Below are positions 25,065-34,132 of a DNA stretch of 64,000 nt, one piece after another. The stretch lies in contig SPDP01000005.1 of the NCBI GenBank assembly GCA_009360345.1, positions 186,001 to 250,000 of the forward strand. Direction: 5' to 3'. Positions within the stretch are counted from its first letter, which is position 1. Every line of letters begins with the position of its first letter. Below the pieces are notes generated by a model. The model was not told the DNA's origin. It saw only the letters and a program-made list of their open reading frames with translations, and did no database searches. Made by a program: the position numbers and the translations under genes. Origin of the DNA: Alcaligenaceae bacterium SAGV5 (lineage in GTDB: Bacteria; Pseudomonadota; Gammaproteobacteria; Burkholderiales; Burkholderiaceae_B).

Positions 25065-26207
25065 GTGAGCGTGCCACGGCAGGAGTTCGAATCGAGGATG
25101 GCCCGCGCGCGCGCGGAAATGGCGCGTGCCGGCATGGACGGGTTGGTGGTCACCGATCCGGTGGGTTTCTATTACTTCACCGGCGAGAAGGCCAGTCCCG
25201 GCCGGCCGGCCGCTTTCGTGCTGCCGGCCGGGGGCGAACCGGCCCTGGTGAACTGGAGCGGCCCGGACATGTTCGCGCGGCTGTACCGCCGGCCGGGCCA
25301 ACCCTGCGTGGCCGACCGGCGCATCTATCCCGAAGTGCCGTTCGACCGGGAACCGGCCACCGACTGGGGGCTGCGCGACATCCTGGCCGAACGCGGGCTG
25401 CATGCCGCGCGCGTGGGCATCGAACTGGGCAACGAACCCCGGCTGGGCCTGGCGCTGGCGGATCTCGACCGCCTGCGAAGCGAGCTGCCCGGCATACGCT
25501 GGGCCGATGCCTCGCCGGTGATCTGGGCCTGCCGCATGATCAAGTCCGACTGGGAGATCGAGCAGCTCCGGCAGGCGTGCGCGATCGGATCGCGGGCCTG
25601 GGGGCAATGCCTGGAATCCCTGGACGAGGGCGTGACGCAGCGCGCGGTCCAGCAGCGCATCATGGCCTTCTACGCCGAGCTGGGCGCGGACCTGGACTCG
25701 GGGCCGCCGGTGGCGCTGGGCGCCACGGGACCCGGCGGCGCCTTCCAGCGCGGGGACATCCTTTACCTGGACGGCGGCTGCAGCGTCAACGGCTACAAGA
25801 TGGACATCACGCGGCGCGCGGTGTTCGGGGCGCCCAGCGCACGCCAGCAGGGCGAGCACGACGGCATGTGGGAGATCCTTTTCCAGGTGATGGAGAAGAT
25901 CCGGCCCGGCGTCACGACCGCGTCGGTGTTCGCGTATTCGCAGTCGCTGCTGGCCCGGACCGGCTGGACCAACTACTCGGACCATCCCGCCAAGCGCATC
26001 GGCCACGGCATCGGGCTGGTCAACGAACCGCCCTACATCAACGCGTTCGATACGCACGTGTTCCAGGAAGGCATGAGCATCACGCCGGAACCCAAGATCG
26101 AAACGCAGGAAGGGCTGCTGAACGCGGAAGAGCACGTGATCGTGCGCGCGCAGGGGTGCGAGATCATCTCGGGCTCCCTGGACTGGCGGCTGCACACCAT
26201 TTCCTAG
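25065..26207 (+). CDS. M24-family metallopeptidase (Xaa-Pro dipeptidase-like)
   Basis: A GTG start follows a purine-rich GCGGAGG. The 380-residue protein has a creatinase-type N-terminal domain and a pita-bread C-terminal domain. Metal ligands are seen in YLDGGC, MDITRR, GHGIGL, TPEPKIE and AEEHVI. The family cleaves Xaa-Pro dipeptides or hydrolyses creatine-like amides. In this operon it may act after the gamma-glutamyltransferase on a small peptide or guanidino compound. The substrate is not shown by sequence. Confidence 0.88.
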   Translation: MSVPRQEFESRMARARAEMARAGMDGLVVTDPVGFYYFTGEKASPGRPAAFVLPAGGEPALVNWSGPDMFARLYRRPGQPCVADRRIYPEVPFDREPATDWGLRDILAERGLHAARVGIELGNEPRLGLALADLDRLRSELPGIRWADASPVIWACRMIKSDWEIEQLRQACAIGSRAWGQCLESLDEGVTQRAVQQRIMAFYAELGADLDSGPPVALGATGPGGAFQRGDILYLDGGCSVNGYKMDITRRAVFGAPSARQQGEHDGMWEILFQVMEKIRPGVTTASVFAYSQSLLARTGWTNYSDHPAKRIGHGIGLVNEPPYINAFDTHVFQEGMSITPEPKIETQEGLLNAEEHVIVRAQGCEIISGSLDWRLHTIS

Positions 26208-26236
26208 CGATCCCGCTGGCCTCGATGGAGACCGAC

Positions 26237-27223
26237 ATGCCCGCCGCCCTACGCCCGCTCCTGCTGTCCGCCGCCGACGTCGCGCACTGCGCGCCGCCGC
26301 TGGGCGACATCATCGATGTCGTCGAGGACACCTATCGCCGCGACGCGGCGGGCGAGGTCGAAGTGCCGGCCAAGGTCGCGCTGCATCCGCACGGGCCGTC
26401 GAGCTTCCTGCATGCCATGCCCGCCTGGGTGGCCGGCCGGCAGGCGCTGGGCATGAAGTGGGTGTCGTTCTTTCCGGGCAATGCCGAACAGGGCGCGCCG
26501 GATTCCAGCGCGCTGATCGTGCTGAACGATCCGCTCACCGGCGTGCCGGTGGCCATCATGGAAGGAATGTGGATCACCTACGCCCGCACCGGCGCGTGCG
26601 CCGCGCTGGCGGCCAAGTATTGCGCGAACCCGATGCCGCGCCGCGTCGGCCTGGTCGGCTGCGGCGGGCTGGGCGAGTGGTCCCTGCGTTGCCTGGCTGC
26701 GGTGTTCCCGTCGATCTCGGAAGTGTTCGTGGCCTCGCAGCGCCCCGCTTCGCGAGAGAACTTCTGCGCGCGGATGGCGGACCAGGGGCCGTGGACGATC
26801 ACGCCGGTGGACGAGGTCCGGCAGGCCGTGCAGGACATGGACATCGTGATCTCTTCCGTGCCCAAGCTCCAGACGCATCCCATCGTGGCGCGGTGGTGGT
26901 CGCCGGGCACGGTGCTGATCCCGCTCGACATCACCGGCTCGTGGGACGACGCCACTTATGAACGGGCCGACCGCCTGGTGTGCGACCACCGGGACAACCT
27001 GGCGCGCGCCTTCGAGCGCTACCGGCCGGGGCTGGCCATCGACGATGCGCGCGGCGTGGGCATGCAGGACATCGTCAGCGGCCGTGCCTTGGGACGGACC
27101 GCCGCGACGGACCGGGTCATGGCCTTCATGACCGGCATAGGCAGCATAGACGTGGCCGTGGCGTGGGACATCTATCGCCGCGCCGACGAGCAGAAACGGG
27201 GACAGCGCTTCGACCTGGCGTAG
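26237..27223 (+). CDS. Ornithine cyclodeaminase/mu-crystallin family protein
   Basis: The ATG at 26237 is chosen because GGAG lies eight bases before it; one at 26225 is possible. The 328-residue protein has MKWVSFFPGN, the NAD(P)-binding GLVGCGGLGEWSL and DIVISSVPKLQTHP. This family includes ornithine cyclodeaminase, alanine dehydrogenase-like and ketimine reductase enzymes. In the operon it could reduce or deaminate the amino acid made by the aminotransferase. Which reaction it performs is open. Confidence 0.85.
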   Translation: MPAALRPLLLSAADVAHCAPPLGDIIDVVEDTYRRDAAGEVEVPAKVALHPHGPSSFLHAMPAWVAGRQALGMKWVSFFPGNAEQGAPDSSALIVLNDPLTGVPVAIMEGMWITYARTGACAALAAKYCANPMPRRVGLVGCGGLGEWSLRCLAAVFPSISEVFVASQRPASRENFCARMADQGPWTITPVDEVRQAVQDMDIVISSVPKLQTHPIVARWWSPGTVLIPLDITGSWDDATYERADRLVCDHRDNLARAFERYRPGLAIDDARGVGMQDIVSGRALGRTAATDRVMAFMTGIGSIDVAVAWDIYRRADEQKRGQRFDLA

Positions 27224-27261
27224 GTGCCGGCCAGGGTTTCCTGACGTTCATGGGAGTTCTT

Positions 27262-28239
27262 ATGAGCAAGCCATGCAGTGGATGCCATTTGGTCCTGGCG
27301 GTCGCCAGCCTGTTGTTCACCGCCGCCGCTTTCGCCGCCTATCCCGAGCGGCCGGTCAAGATCATCCTGCCCTATCCCCCCGGCGGCGGCGGGGACCTGG
27401 TGCTGCGCAACCTCCAGCAGGCCCTGGAGAAACAGCTCGGGCAGCCCGTCATCGTCGACTACAAGGCCGGCGCGGCGGGCAACATCGGCACGCTGGACGT
27501 GGTCAACGCCGCGCCCGACGGCTATACGCTATTGATGGGGCCGACGAACAACTTCGTCATCAACCAGTTCCTGTTTCCGAAGATGGGCTTCGATCCGCTG
27601 GCGGCGCTGACGCCGGTCAGCCTGCTGGTCGAGCAGCCCTATCTGGTCACGATCACGGGCGCATTGCCGGCCCGCGACTACGCCGGCTTCGCCGACTATG
27701 CCAAGGCCTATCCGGGCAAGCTGAACTACGGATCGCCAGGCGCGGGCACCGTGCCCCACGTGTCCGCGCTGATGCTGTCCGATCAGTTGGGCGCGCGCAT
27801 GGTCCATGTGCCGTACAAGGGCTCGCAGCCCGGGGTCCAGGCGCTGGTCGCCAACGACGTGCAACTGCTGATCGCCAGCTACGGCATCGTCGCCGGACAG
27901 ATCGCGGCGGGCCGCATCCGCGCCGTGGCGGTGGCCGCCGACCAGCGGCTGCCGGCCCTGCCGCAGGTGCCCACCACGGCCGAGGTCGGCCTGCCGCCGG
28001 GCGTCATACTGGCCAACTGGTGGGGCATCGCGGCGCCGCGCGGCACCGATCCGGCCATCGTCGAGCGCCTGGCCGCCGCCTTTCGCGCGGCGGTGGGTGA
28101 TCCGGACGTGCAGCGCAAGTTCGTCGAGCAGGGCACGCTGCCGGTCGCCAATTCGCCCGCGCGGTTCGCCGACCGCCTGCGGGACGAAGCGCGGGCCTGG
28201 AAGGACATCATCACCCGGACGGGCGTGACGATAGAGTGA
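27262..28239 (+). CDS. Bug-family periplasmic solute receptor
   Basis: The signal peptide (LVLAVASLLFTAAAFA) is followed by YPERPVKIILPYPPGGGGD, VIVDYKAGAAGN and AAPDGYTLLMG. GGGAG precedes the ATG at 27262. It ends the operon of aminotransferase, gamma-glutamyltransferase, M24 peptidase and cyclodeaminase genes and probably binds the compound degraded by them. No TctAB genes are nearby. Confidence 0.92.
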   Translation: MSKPCSGCHLVLAVASLLFTAAAFAAYPERPVKIILPYPPGGGGDLVLRNLQQALEKQLGQPVIVDYKAGAAGNIGTLDVVNAAPDGYTLLMGPTNNFVINQFLFPKMGFDPLAALTPVSLLVEQPYLVTITGALPARDYAGFADYAKAYPGKLNYGSPGAGTVPHVSALMLSDQLGARMVHVPYKGSQPGVQALVANDVQLLIASYGIVAGQIAAGRIRAVAVAADQRLPALPQVPTTAEVGLPPGVILANWWGIAAPRGTDPAIVERLAAAFRAAVGDPDVQRKFVEQGTLPVANSPARFADRLRDEARAWKDIITRTGVTIE

Positions 28240-28278
28240 CGGCCATGCGATGACCCCGGGCGGGGGCATCGCGGCGCA

Positions 28279-28821
28279 TCAGCCTGCCGTGTCCGGGTCG
28301 CGCGGCGCGCGCCGCCGTCCGCGTGGCTTGGGCCGGTAGTAAAGCGTGGCCACGCCCAGCATCTTGGACAGCAGCCGCAGCAGCTGCTGTCTTTCCTTGG
28401 CCGTCAGGGGCTGGACGACCTCATCCTGGATGTCCTCCAGCATCGGCCCCAGCTGTTCGAGCAGCGCCAGGCCCTCGGCCGAGGCTTCCACGCGCTGGCG
28501 CCGGCCGTCGGGCCGGCGCACGATCAGGGAACGTTGCTCCAGCCGCGCGGCCACCTGTCCGGTGGTCGAGGTATCGAGCCCCACGATGTCGCCCAGTTCG
28601 GCCTGGTCCACACCGGGCCGTATCGAGATCGTCTTGAGCACGACGTACTGGATGGGCGTGAGGTTGAAGCGCCGGGTGATGGGCGCGAAGGCCAGCGTGG
28701 TCTTCTGCTTGGCGCGCCGGATCAGGTGCCCGGGCATGCTGTACATGACCAGCAGCGGGTCGGGCTCGTCGCGCGGAGAGCCGGCGCTGGCCGGCAGTTC
28801 GTGGTCGGGTTCGGGCTGCAT
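28279..28821 (-). CDS. MarR-family transcriptional regulator
   Basis: The 180-residue protein has RRFNLTPIQYVVLKTISIRP, the recognition helix region VGLDTSTTGQVAARLEQRSL and a basic wing RRPDGRRQRVEASA, with a very basic tail (KPRGRRRAP). It is divergent from the Rieske oxygenase gene across a 180-base AT-rich region with an inverted repeat and a strong promoter, so it is the likely repressor of the aromatic cluster, like aromatic-acid MarR proteins. Confidence 0.9.
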   Translation of the reverse strand: MQPEPDHELPASAGSPRDEPDPLLVMYSMPGHLIRRAKQKTTLAFAPITRRFNLTPIQYVVLKTISIRPGVDQAELGDIVGLDTSTTGQVAARLEQRSLIVRRPDGRRQRVEASAEGLALLEQLGPMLEDIQDEVVQPLTAKERQQLLRLLSKMLGVATLYYRPKPRGRRRAPRDPDTAG

Positions 28822-28884
28822 GGATTCTCCTCGGCGGCAACGTTACCACACCCATCCGCAAAGCTTGCCAAATTATATGCATGC

Positions 28885-28896
28885 TTATACGTGTAC
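28885..28896 (+). promoter_or_regulatory. Shared motif TTATACGTGTAC
   Basis: This 12-mer recurs as TTATACGTACAC at 34065-34076, at the other end of the aromatic cluster. Both lie in AT-rich leader regions and may bind the same regulator. Confidence 0.4.
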
Positions 28897-28901
28897 AAAT
28901 T

Positions 28902-28938
28902 AATAATTCTATATAAAACAAGTAGTTATAGAATTATT
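28902..28938. promoter_or_regulatory. Inverted repeat, candidate MarR operator
   Basis: AATAATTCTATA (28902-28913) and its exact reverse complement TATAGAATTATT (28927-28938) flank a 13-base spacer, just upstream of the -35 box of the oxygenase promoter. A bound dimer could also cover the divergent marR promoter. Confidence 0.65.
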
Positions 28939-28949
28939 GAATTCATTAT

Positions 28950-28978
28950 TTGACATGTTATTTCCATCTTCTTATAGT
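28950..28978 (+). promoter_or_regulatory. Sigma-70 promoter of the Rieske operon
   Basis: TTGACA at 28950-28955 and TATAGT at 28973-28978 are spaced by 17 bases, close to the ideal. It is 30 bases from the likely start codon of the oxygenase gene. Such a strong promoter implies repression when not needed. Confidence 0.8.
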
Positions 28979-29007
28979 GTCCCCATGCTAGAACCCAGGG
29001 GATGGAA

Positions 29008-30138
29008 ATGAGTGACACCGCAGTCAAGGAACTGGTCCAGTTGATTCCGGAAGGCCTGCCGACCGGCCTGCGCAACTATTGGTACCCGATCCTGCAAACG
29101 GAAGAACTACCCGCCGACAAACCCGTCGGACTGAAGGTGCTGGGCGAGAATCTCGCCGCCTGGCGCGGCGCCGATGGCCAGCCGAACGTCGTGCGCGATC
29201 GCTGCCCGCATCGCAGCATCCGGCTGTCGGTCGGCCGTGTCATGGATGGGGACCTGCAATGCCTGATGCATGGGTTGCGTTTCAACGGCGAAGGCCGCTG
29301 CACGCTCATCCCGTGGGAAACCGCGCATACCCCCCACCACGACCGGCTGGGCGTGCCCGCGTATCCGGCGCGGGAACTGGGGGGCTATATCTGGGCCTAC
29401 CTGGGCGATCCGGTCCGTTTTCCGCCGCCGCCGCTCGAAACCCAGGTTCCCGAGGAACTGCTCAAGCCCGACGAATTCATCTGCTTCCGGCTGCCCACGT
29501 CCACCTGGAAAGCCAACTGGCTGCTGGCCATCGACGGCAGCGACGGCTTCCATGCCGTCGTGCTGCACACCGACTCGCAGGCCGTGCACCGCGCCGAACG
29601 CAAGCCGGGCAGCAACGAGATTCCGCTGGAGGACCGCCGCATCAAGATCATCCGCACCTCGCACGGCGTACGCGGCGTGTCGGTCGACCTGGAAGGCGAA
29701 CCGATCAACCACGGCCACTTCACCGTGGACGTCAAGGGCCAGCGCTTCTGCCTGCCCTGCCTGACCACCAATCCCATCATGCCGGCGCCGGGCGCCGCGC
29801 CCTATGCGTCGCGGCTGTGGCAATTCCCGCAGGATGCCCGGCACACGACGGTGGTCCGCTTCCTGTCCTGGCGTGCCCGGACCGAGGCCGAGCGCGCCAC
29901 CGCCACGCGCCTGTTCAACGAGGTCGCGTTGCCGCGGCTGGAGCTGGTCAATGCCGAGGACGCTTTCGCCGCCGAGGCGCAGGGCGACCTGATCGAGGCG
30001 CGCTCGCGCGAATACCTGCTGGCGCCCGACGAGGACGTGATCAAGGTGCGCCGGCTGCTGCGCACCGCTTTCGTGTCGCAGGCCGAGCACGGCGAACGCA
30101 TCGACAACCCGGCCGGTTCGCTGGCCTATCCCGCCTAG
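29008..30138 (+). CDS. Rieske 2Fe-2S aromatic oxygenase (VanA-like)
   Basis: The ATG at 29008 has AGGGG at proper distance; the ATG at 29002 is too close to it. The protein has the Rieske ligands CPHRSIRL and CLMHGLRF (C-x-H, 17 residues, C-x2-H) and the mononuclear iron motif DGFHAVVLH. Length (376 residues) fits single-component-type oxygenases such as vanillate demethylase or phthalate-family enzymes. It would hydroxylate or demethylate an aromatic acid using electrons from a reductase that is not encoded in this window. It is followed by an SDR and a Bug gene. Confidence 0.9.
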   Translation: MSDTAVKELVQLIPEGLPTGLRNYWYPILQTEELPADKPVGLKVLGENLAAWRGADGQPNVVRDRCPHRSIRLSVGRVMDGDLQCLMHGLRFNGEGRCTLIPWETAHTPHHDRLGVPAYPARELGGYIWAYLGDPVRFPPPPLETQVPEELLKPDEFICFRLPTSTWKANWLLAIDGSDGFHAVVLHTDSQAVHRAERKPGSNEIPLEDRRIKIIRTSHGVRGVSVDLEGEPINHGHFTVDVKGQRFCLPCLTTNPIMPAPGAAPYASRLWQFPQDARHTTVVRFLSWRARTEAERATATRLFNEVALPRLELVNAEDAFAAEAQGDLIEARSREYLLAPDEDVIKVRRLLRTAFVSQAEHGERIDNPAGSLAYPA

Positions 30139-30146
30139 GAGCGCGC

Positions 30147-30926
30147 ATGGGACACAGGCTCGAAGGCAGGACCGCGCTGGTCACCGGCGGCGCGGGCGGC
30201 ATCGGCCAGGCCATTGCCGCATTGTTCGCCGATGAAGGCGCGCGCGTGATCCTGGCGGACCGCGACGCCGATGCGCTGGCGGCCGCCGTGGCGCGCCTGG
30301 GGGGCGATCGCATCGTCGCCGCGACCTGCGACATCGCCGACGAAGCCCAGGTGGCGCGCCTGGGCGATGCCATCCGGGCAGGCGGCGATGCGCTCGACAT
30401 CCTGGTCAACAACGCCGCCACGCGCGAATACCACCGCCTGGCCGATGCCGATGCCGCGTCATGGCAGCGCATCCTGGCGGTCAACGTGATCGGCGCCAGC
30501 CTGGTCACCGCGCTGGCCCTGCCCTGGCTGCGCCAGTCGGGGCGCGGCGCGGTGGTCAACGTCGCGTCCACCTTCGGCATCTGCGGCCGCGCCGGCATGG
30601 GCCAGTACGACGCCACCAAGGCGGCGATGGTCGCGGCCACCCGGGTGCTGGCCATCGAGGAAGCGCGGCATGGCGTGCGCGCCAATGCCGTGTGCCCGGG
30701 ATCGGTGCTGACCGGATTCACGCTGGGCCGCGCCGCCGCGCGCGGCCTGTCCGAGGCCGAGTTGAAAGACCGCGGTTTCGTGCCGGCACCCATTGCCCGC
30801 TGGGGCGAGCCGGCCGAGATCGCGGCGCCGGTGTTGTGGCTGGCTTCCGATGAAGCCTCGTTCATCACGGGCGCCGTGCTGCCCGTGGACGGCGGGGTGT
30901 CGGCCAGCGGTACGCGCGTCGCCTAG
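30147..30926 (+). CDS. Short-chain dehydrogenase/reductase
   Basis: The 259-residue protein has the SDR signatures TGGAGGIGQA (NAD(P) binding), NNAAT, the catalytic Ser in VNVASTFG, YDATK with Tyr and Lys, and the closing PVDGGVSA. An Asp at the end of the second strand (ILADRD) suggests NAD preference. It is in an operon with the Rieske oxygenase and could oxidise a cis-dihydrodiol or an alcohol from it. Only eight bases separate it from the oxygenase stop. Confidence 0.9.
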   Translation: MGHRLEGRTALVTGGAGGIGQAIAALFADEGARVILADRDADALAAAVARLGGDRIVAATCDIADEAQVARLGDAIRAGGDALDILVNNAATREYHRLADADAASWQRILAVNVIGASLVTALALPWLRQSGRGAVVNVASTFGICGRAGMGQYDATKAAMVAATRVLAIEEARHGVRANAVCPGSVLTGFTLGRAAARGLSEAELKDRGFVPAPIARWGEPAEIAAPVLWLASDEASFITGAVLPVDGGVSASGTRVA

Positions 30927-30960
30927 CGCGGCGTTTCCACTCTTGTTCAGGATGCTCTAC

Positions 30961-31935
30961 ATGAAGACCCTTGCCGCACTCCTGCTGTCCTGTGCCGCCT
31001 GCCTGCCGATGGCGGCCGCCCACGGGGCCGACGCCGACTACCCGTCGCGGCCCATCACCATCGTCGTTCCCTTCCCGCCCGGCGGCAGCCCGGACATGCT
31101 GGCCCGCGTGATCGGCGACAAGCTGGGCCAGCGCCTGGGCCAGACCGTCGTGGTCGAGAACCGCCCCGGCGCCAGCGGCACCATAGGCGCGGCGCACGTG
31201 GCTCGGGCGGCGCCCGATGGCCATACGCTGATGATGACGCCCAACACCTTCGTGCTGTCGCCGCTGGTGCTGCCCAAGGGCGTCGTGACCTTCGACGTGC
31301 AGGCCGATTTCGCGCCCGTGATCCTGCCGGCCAAGACGCTGATGGTGCTGGCGGCGCATCCGCGCCTGGGCGTCAAGAACCTGCCGGAACTGGTCGCCTA
31401 CGCCAAGGCCCATCCCGGCCTGACCTACACCGGTTCGGCCAATGGCTCGCCCCAGCACGTGGCCGGCGAAATGCTCAAGCAGATGGCCGGCATCGACATG
31501 TCCTTCGTGTCGTACAAGGGGCTGGCGCCGGCGCTGAACGACACGCTGGGCGGACATGTGGACCTGATCTTCGTGCCCTACGGCAACGTCGCGCAGCACG
31601 TGAAGGCCGGCGCGCTGACAGTGCTGGGCGGCCTGGACGAGGAACGCCTGGCGTCGGCGCCCGAGATCGTGCCGCTGCGCGAGCAAGGCTATCCGCGCAT
31701 GGTGGTCGGCGTGTGGACGGGGCTGTTCGCGCCGCGCGGCACGCCGGCTCCCGTCGTCGACAAGCTCAACCGCGAGATCAATGCAATCCTGGCCTTGCCC
31801 GACGTCAAGCAAAGGCTGGAAGGCGCCAGCCAGATCCTGGTCGGCGGGCCGCCGGCGACGCTGGCCAAGGTGGTCAAGCGCGACCTGGACACCTACGCGC
31901 CCATCGTCCGCAGCGCCGGCATCACGGCGGACTAG
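30961..31935 (+). CDS. Bug-family periplasmic solute receptor
   Basis: The signal peptide (LLLSCAACLPMAAAHG) precedes YPSRPITIVVPFPPGGSPD, VVVENRPGASGTIG and AAPDGHTLMM. The ATG at 30961 has AGGA upstream. As third gene of the Rieske operon it likely captures the aromatic acid. A second Bug gene lies in the convergent unit next to it, so two receptors may serve one catabolic route. Confidence 0.92.
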   Translation: MKTLAALLLSCAACLPMAAAHGADADYPSRPITIVVPFPPGGSPDMLARVIGDKLGQRLGQTVVVENRPGASGTIGAAHVARAAPDGHTLMMTPNTFVLSPLVLPKGVVTFDVQADFAPVILPAKTLMVLAAHPRLGVKNLPELVAYAKAHPGLTYTGSANGSPQHVAGEMLKQMAGIDMSFVSYKGLAPALNDTLGGHVDLIFVPYGNVAQHVKAGALTVLGGLDEERLASAPEIVPLREQGYPRMVVGVWTGLFAPRGTPAPVVDKLNREINAILALPDVKQRLEGASQILVGGPPATLAKVVKRDLDTYAPIVRSAGITAD

Positions 31936-31943
31936 GGGTCAGG

Positions 31944-32912
31944 TCAGGTCGCGAGCATGGACGGCCAGAACATTTCTTCCGGCTCGTACTTGCGCGGCGT
32001 CAGGCCTTGCCTGTAGGCGTAGGCCAGCATGCGGTCCACCTCGTGGCGGGTCTTGGCGAAGCCCCAGGGGTAGATGTCGGGCCCCGCCGCGCGGCGTTCC
32101 TCTTCCCACAGCGCGCGATACCACAGCGAGGTGGTGTGGAGGCGTGACCATTCTTCCTGTTTGCGGTAGCAGGCCTGCTTGGACGCCTCCCAGGCGTCGT
32201 ACAGGCTTTGCGCCACCCAGGGATGGGCTTCGAGGATGGCCGTGCGCACCAGCAGCGTGTGCATGATGGGAAAGCAGCGCGTGCGGGCGAAATAGGCGCG
32301 TTCCTCGGCGCCGTGGTCGGGAAACAGGAAATCGATGTCGGGATGGACGCCGGGCGCCCACGCTTCGGTGGTGATGCCCGCGTCGATGGCGTTCAAGGCC
32401 AGCAGGTCGTATTGCGAGGACCCGGCCGGCGCGATTTCCATCTTCAGCCAGGGCGGCGGCGTCCAGTCCGGCAGCCGCACCGGCTGCCAGGCGACCCAGG
32501 TGATGGACGACAGGTCGACGCCGTAGTCTTCTTCCAGGATGCCCTTGGCCCACAGCGCGGCGCTGGTGGCCCAGGTCTGCACGCCCACGCGGCGGCCGTT
32601 CAGGTCCGAAGGCCTGGCGATGCCGCTGCGCCGGTTGATGTAGATGTACGAGTGCCGGAACATGCGCTTGACGAAGATCGGCAGCGCGGTGAAGCCCAGG
32701 GTGCGGCGCGGCAGGTCGGCGATGTAGGTGCCGGTGAAGAATTCGGCGATGTCGAACATGCCGCGCGCGCTTTGCGACTGACGGCTGACGTCGTCGTCGT
32801 TGACGGTGATGTCGAGTTCGATGCCCCGCGCGCGCACGGTGCCGTCGATCAGGGCCTGGGCGCGGTCGTAGGGACCGCAGGTCATGCTGAGTTTCAGAGG
32901 GGGCGCGGACAA
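31944..32912 (-). CDS. 4,5-dihydroxyphthalate decarboxylase-like protein
   Basis: The 322-residue protein (LKLSMTCGPYDRAQALIDGT, later RRVGVQTWATSAALWAKGIL and FPIMHTLLVRTAILEAHPW) matches the 4,5-dihydroxyphthalate decarboxylase family (Pht5/OphC), whose fold is that of periplasmic binding proteins. No signal peptide is present, in line with a cytosolic enzyme. It is convergent with the Rieske operon and in one unit with a Bug gene upstream. Together with the oxygenase and SDR it suggests breakdown of a phthalate-like diacid, but many family members have other substrates. Confidence 0.8.
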   Translation of the reverse strand: MSAPPLKLSMTCGPYDRAQALIDGTVRARGIELDITVNDDDVSRQSQSARGMFDIAEFFTGTYIADLPRRTLGFTALPIFVKRMFRHSYIYINRRSGIARPSDLNGRRVGVQTWATSAALWAKGILEEDYGVDLSSITWVAWQPVRLPDWTPPPWLKMEIAPAGSSQYDLLALNAIDAGITTEAWAPGVHPDIDFLFPDHGAEERAYFARTRCFPIMHTLLVRTAILEAHPWVAQSLYDAWEASKQACYRKQEEWSRLHTTSLWYRALWEEERRAAGPDIYPWGFAKTRHEVDRMLAYAYRQGLTPRKYEPEEMFWPSMLAT

Positions 32913-32938
32913 CGGCGGGACTCCTTGCTGCGAGGCTG

Positions 32939-33928
32939 TCAGTTTGCGCGGATCTTCAGGTCGGCGGTCAGGCGGCGATAGCGTTCATCGTCCTCGCGCA
33001 TCTGCCGGGTCAGCGCCTCGGGCGGCCCGCCCTCCGGCTCATAGCCGAGCTGGTCCAGCCGGGCGCGCATGGCTGGATCCTTCAGCACGGCGTTGATGTC
33101 CTGGTTGAGCCGGGCGATGATGGGCGCCGGCGTGCCCAGTGGCGCCAGGATGCCGAACCAGGCGGTGGCCTGCACGTCGCGATAACCCAGCTCGGTCATG
33201 GCCGGCACCTCCGGCATCTGTGGCGCGCGCCGGGGCGAGGACGTGGCCAGCGCGCGCAGCAGGCCGTCGCGGAAGTACTGGGTGTTGCCCGAGGTGGGCA
33301 TCCAGGCCATGTTGATCTGCCCGCCCAGCAGCGCCGTCACCATCTTGGCCACGCCGCCGTACGGCACGCTGGTCAGCTCCAGCCCGGACTCCTTGTGGAA
33401 TTGCTCGCCCATCACGTTCATGGGCGAACCGTTGTCGCCGCCGGAGTAGGCAAAGCCGGGCTCCTTCTTCGCCACGGCGATGAAGTCCTTCACCGTCTTG
33501 ATGCCGTGGCTGTCGGCGAACTTGCCGTTGACGGCCATGACCATCATGGTCGAGACCGGCATCACCACCGGCGCCAGTTCCTTCGTGACGCTGACCGTGG
33601 CGGCGTTCTGCGCCAGCACGTAGGGCGCGATGACCAGCGTGTTGGGCATCAGGAACAGCGTGTAGCCGTCGGGCGCGGAGCGCGCGGCCTGGCGCGCCGC
33701 GATCATGCCAGAGGCGCCGGGCCGGTTCTCGACGATGACGCTCTGGCCCAGGCGCGGCTGCAGCCGCTCGGCCAGGACGCGGGCGAAGGTATCGACCCCC
33801 GCCCCGGGCCCGGACGAGACGATCAGGGTCAAGGGCCGGGCGGGCCAGGCTTCGCCCTGGGCGTGGGCCACCCAGGGCAGCAGACAGGCCGCGGCGGCGA
33901 CGAGGGCAAGACGGCGAAGGTAACGCAT
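32939..33928 (-). CDS. Bug-family periplasmic solute receptor
   Basis: A signal peptide (LALVAAAACLLPWVAHA) leads to WPARPLTLIVSSGPGAGVD, VIVENRPGASGMIA and SAPDGYTLFL. The first loop reads SSGPGAG instead of PFPPGG, a variation in the ligand-carboxylate loop that may change specificity. The gene precedes the decarboxylase-like gene by 26 bases and has an AT-rich leader with the motif TTATACGTACAC, shared with the MarR-controlled region at 28.9 kb. Confidence 0.92.
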   Translation of the reverse strand: MRYLRRLALVAAAACLLPWVAHAQGEAWPARPLTLIVSSGPGAGVDTFARVLAERLQPRLGQSVIVENRPGASGMIAARQAARSAPDGYTLFLMPNTLVIAPYVLAQNAATVSVTKELAPVVMPVSTMMVMAVNGKFADSHGIKTVKDFIAVAKKEPGFAYSGGDNGSPMNVMGEQFHKESGLELTSVPYGGVAKMVTALLGGQINMAWMPTSGNTQYFRDGLLRALATSSPRRAPQMPEVPAMTELGYRDVQATAWFGILAPLGTPAPIIARLNQDINAVLKDPAMRARLDQLGYEPEGGPPEALTRQMREDDERYRRLTADLKIRAN

Positions 33929-34064
33929 GAGAGGGCCCCTGAACGATGTGCGGACCGGCTGGGGTCCGTGTCATGAAAACGTGGGGCGACTATATCAATA
34001 CATAAATATATAGGCAATATAATTTATAAGTGAATGATTTTAAAGGAATTAATAATAAGTACAG

Positions 34065-34076
34065 TTATACGTACAC
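34065..34076 (+). promoter_or_regulatory. Shared motif TTATACGTACAC
   Basis: It differs at two positions from TTATACGTGTAC at 28885-28896. It lies in the AT-rich leader of the Bug gene that starts at 33928 and may tie this unit to the MarR regulator of the Rieske operon. Confidence 0.4.
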
Positions 34077-34132
34077 TTAAATAAAACCCGATCATGGAGA
34101 TCCATCCATCGCCCCGGGCGGCAGCCTGCCGG

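Noticed and set aside
23413..25077. A 554-residue minus-strand frame
   Set aside because: It lies opposite the gamma-glutamyltransferase gene, whose motifs are clear; the minus frame has only biased composition.
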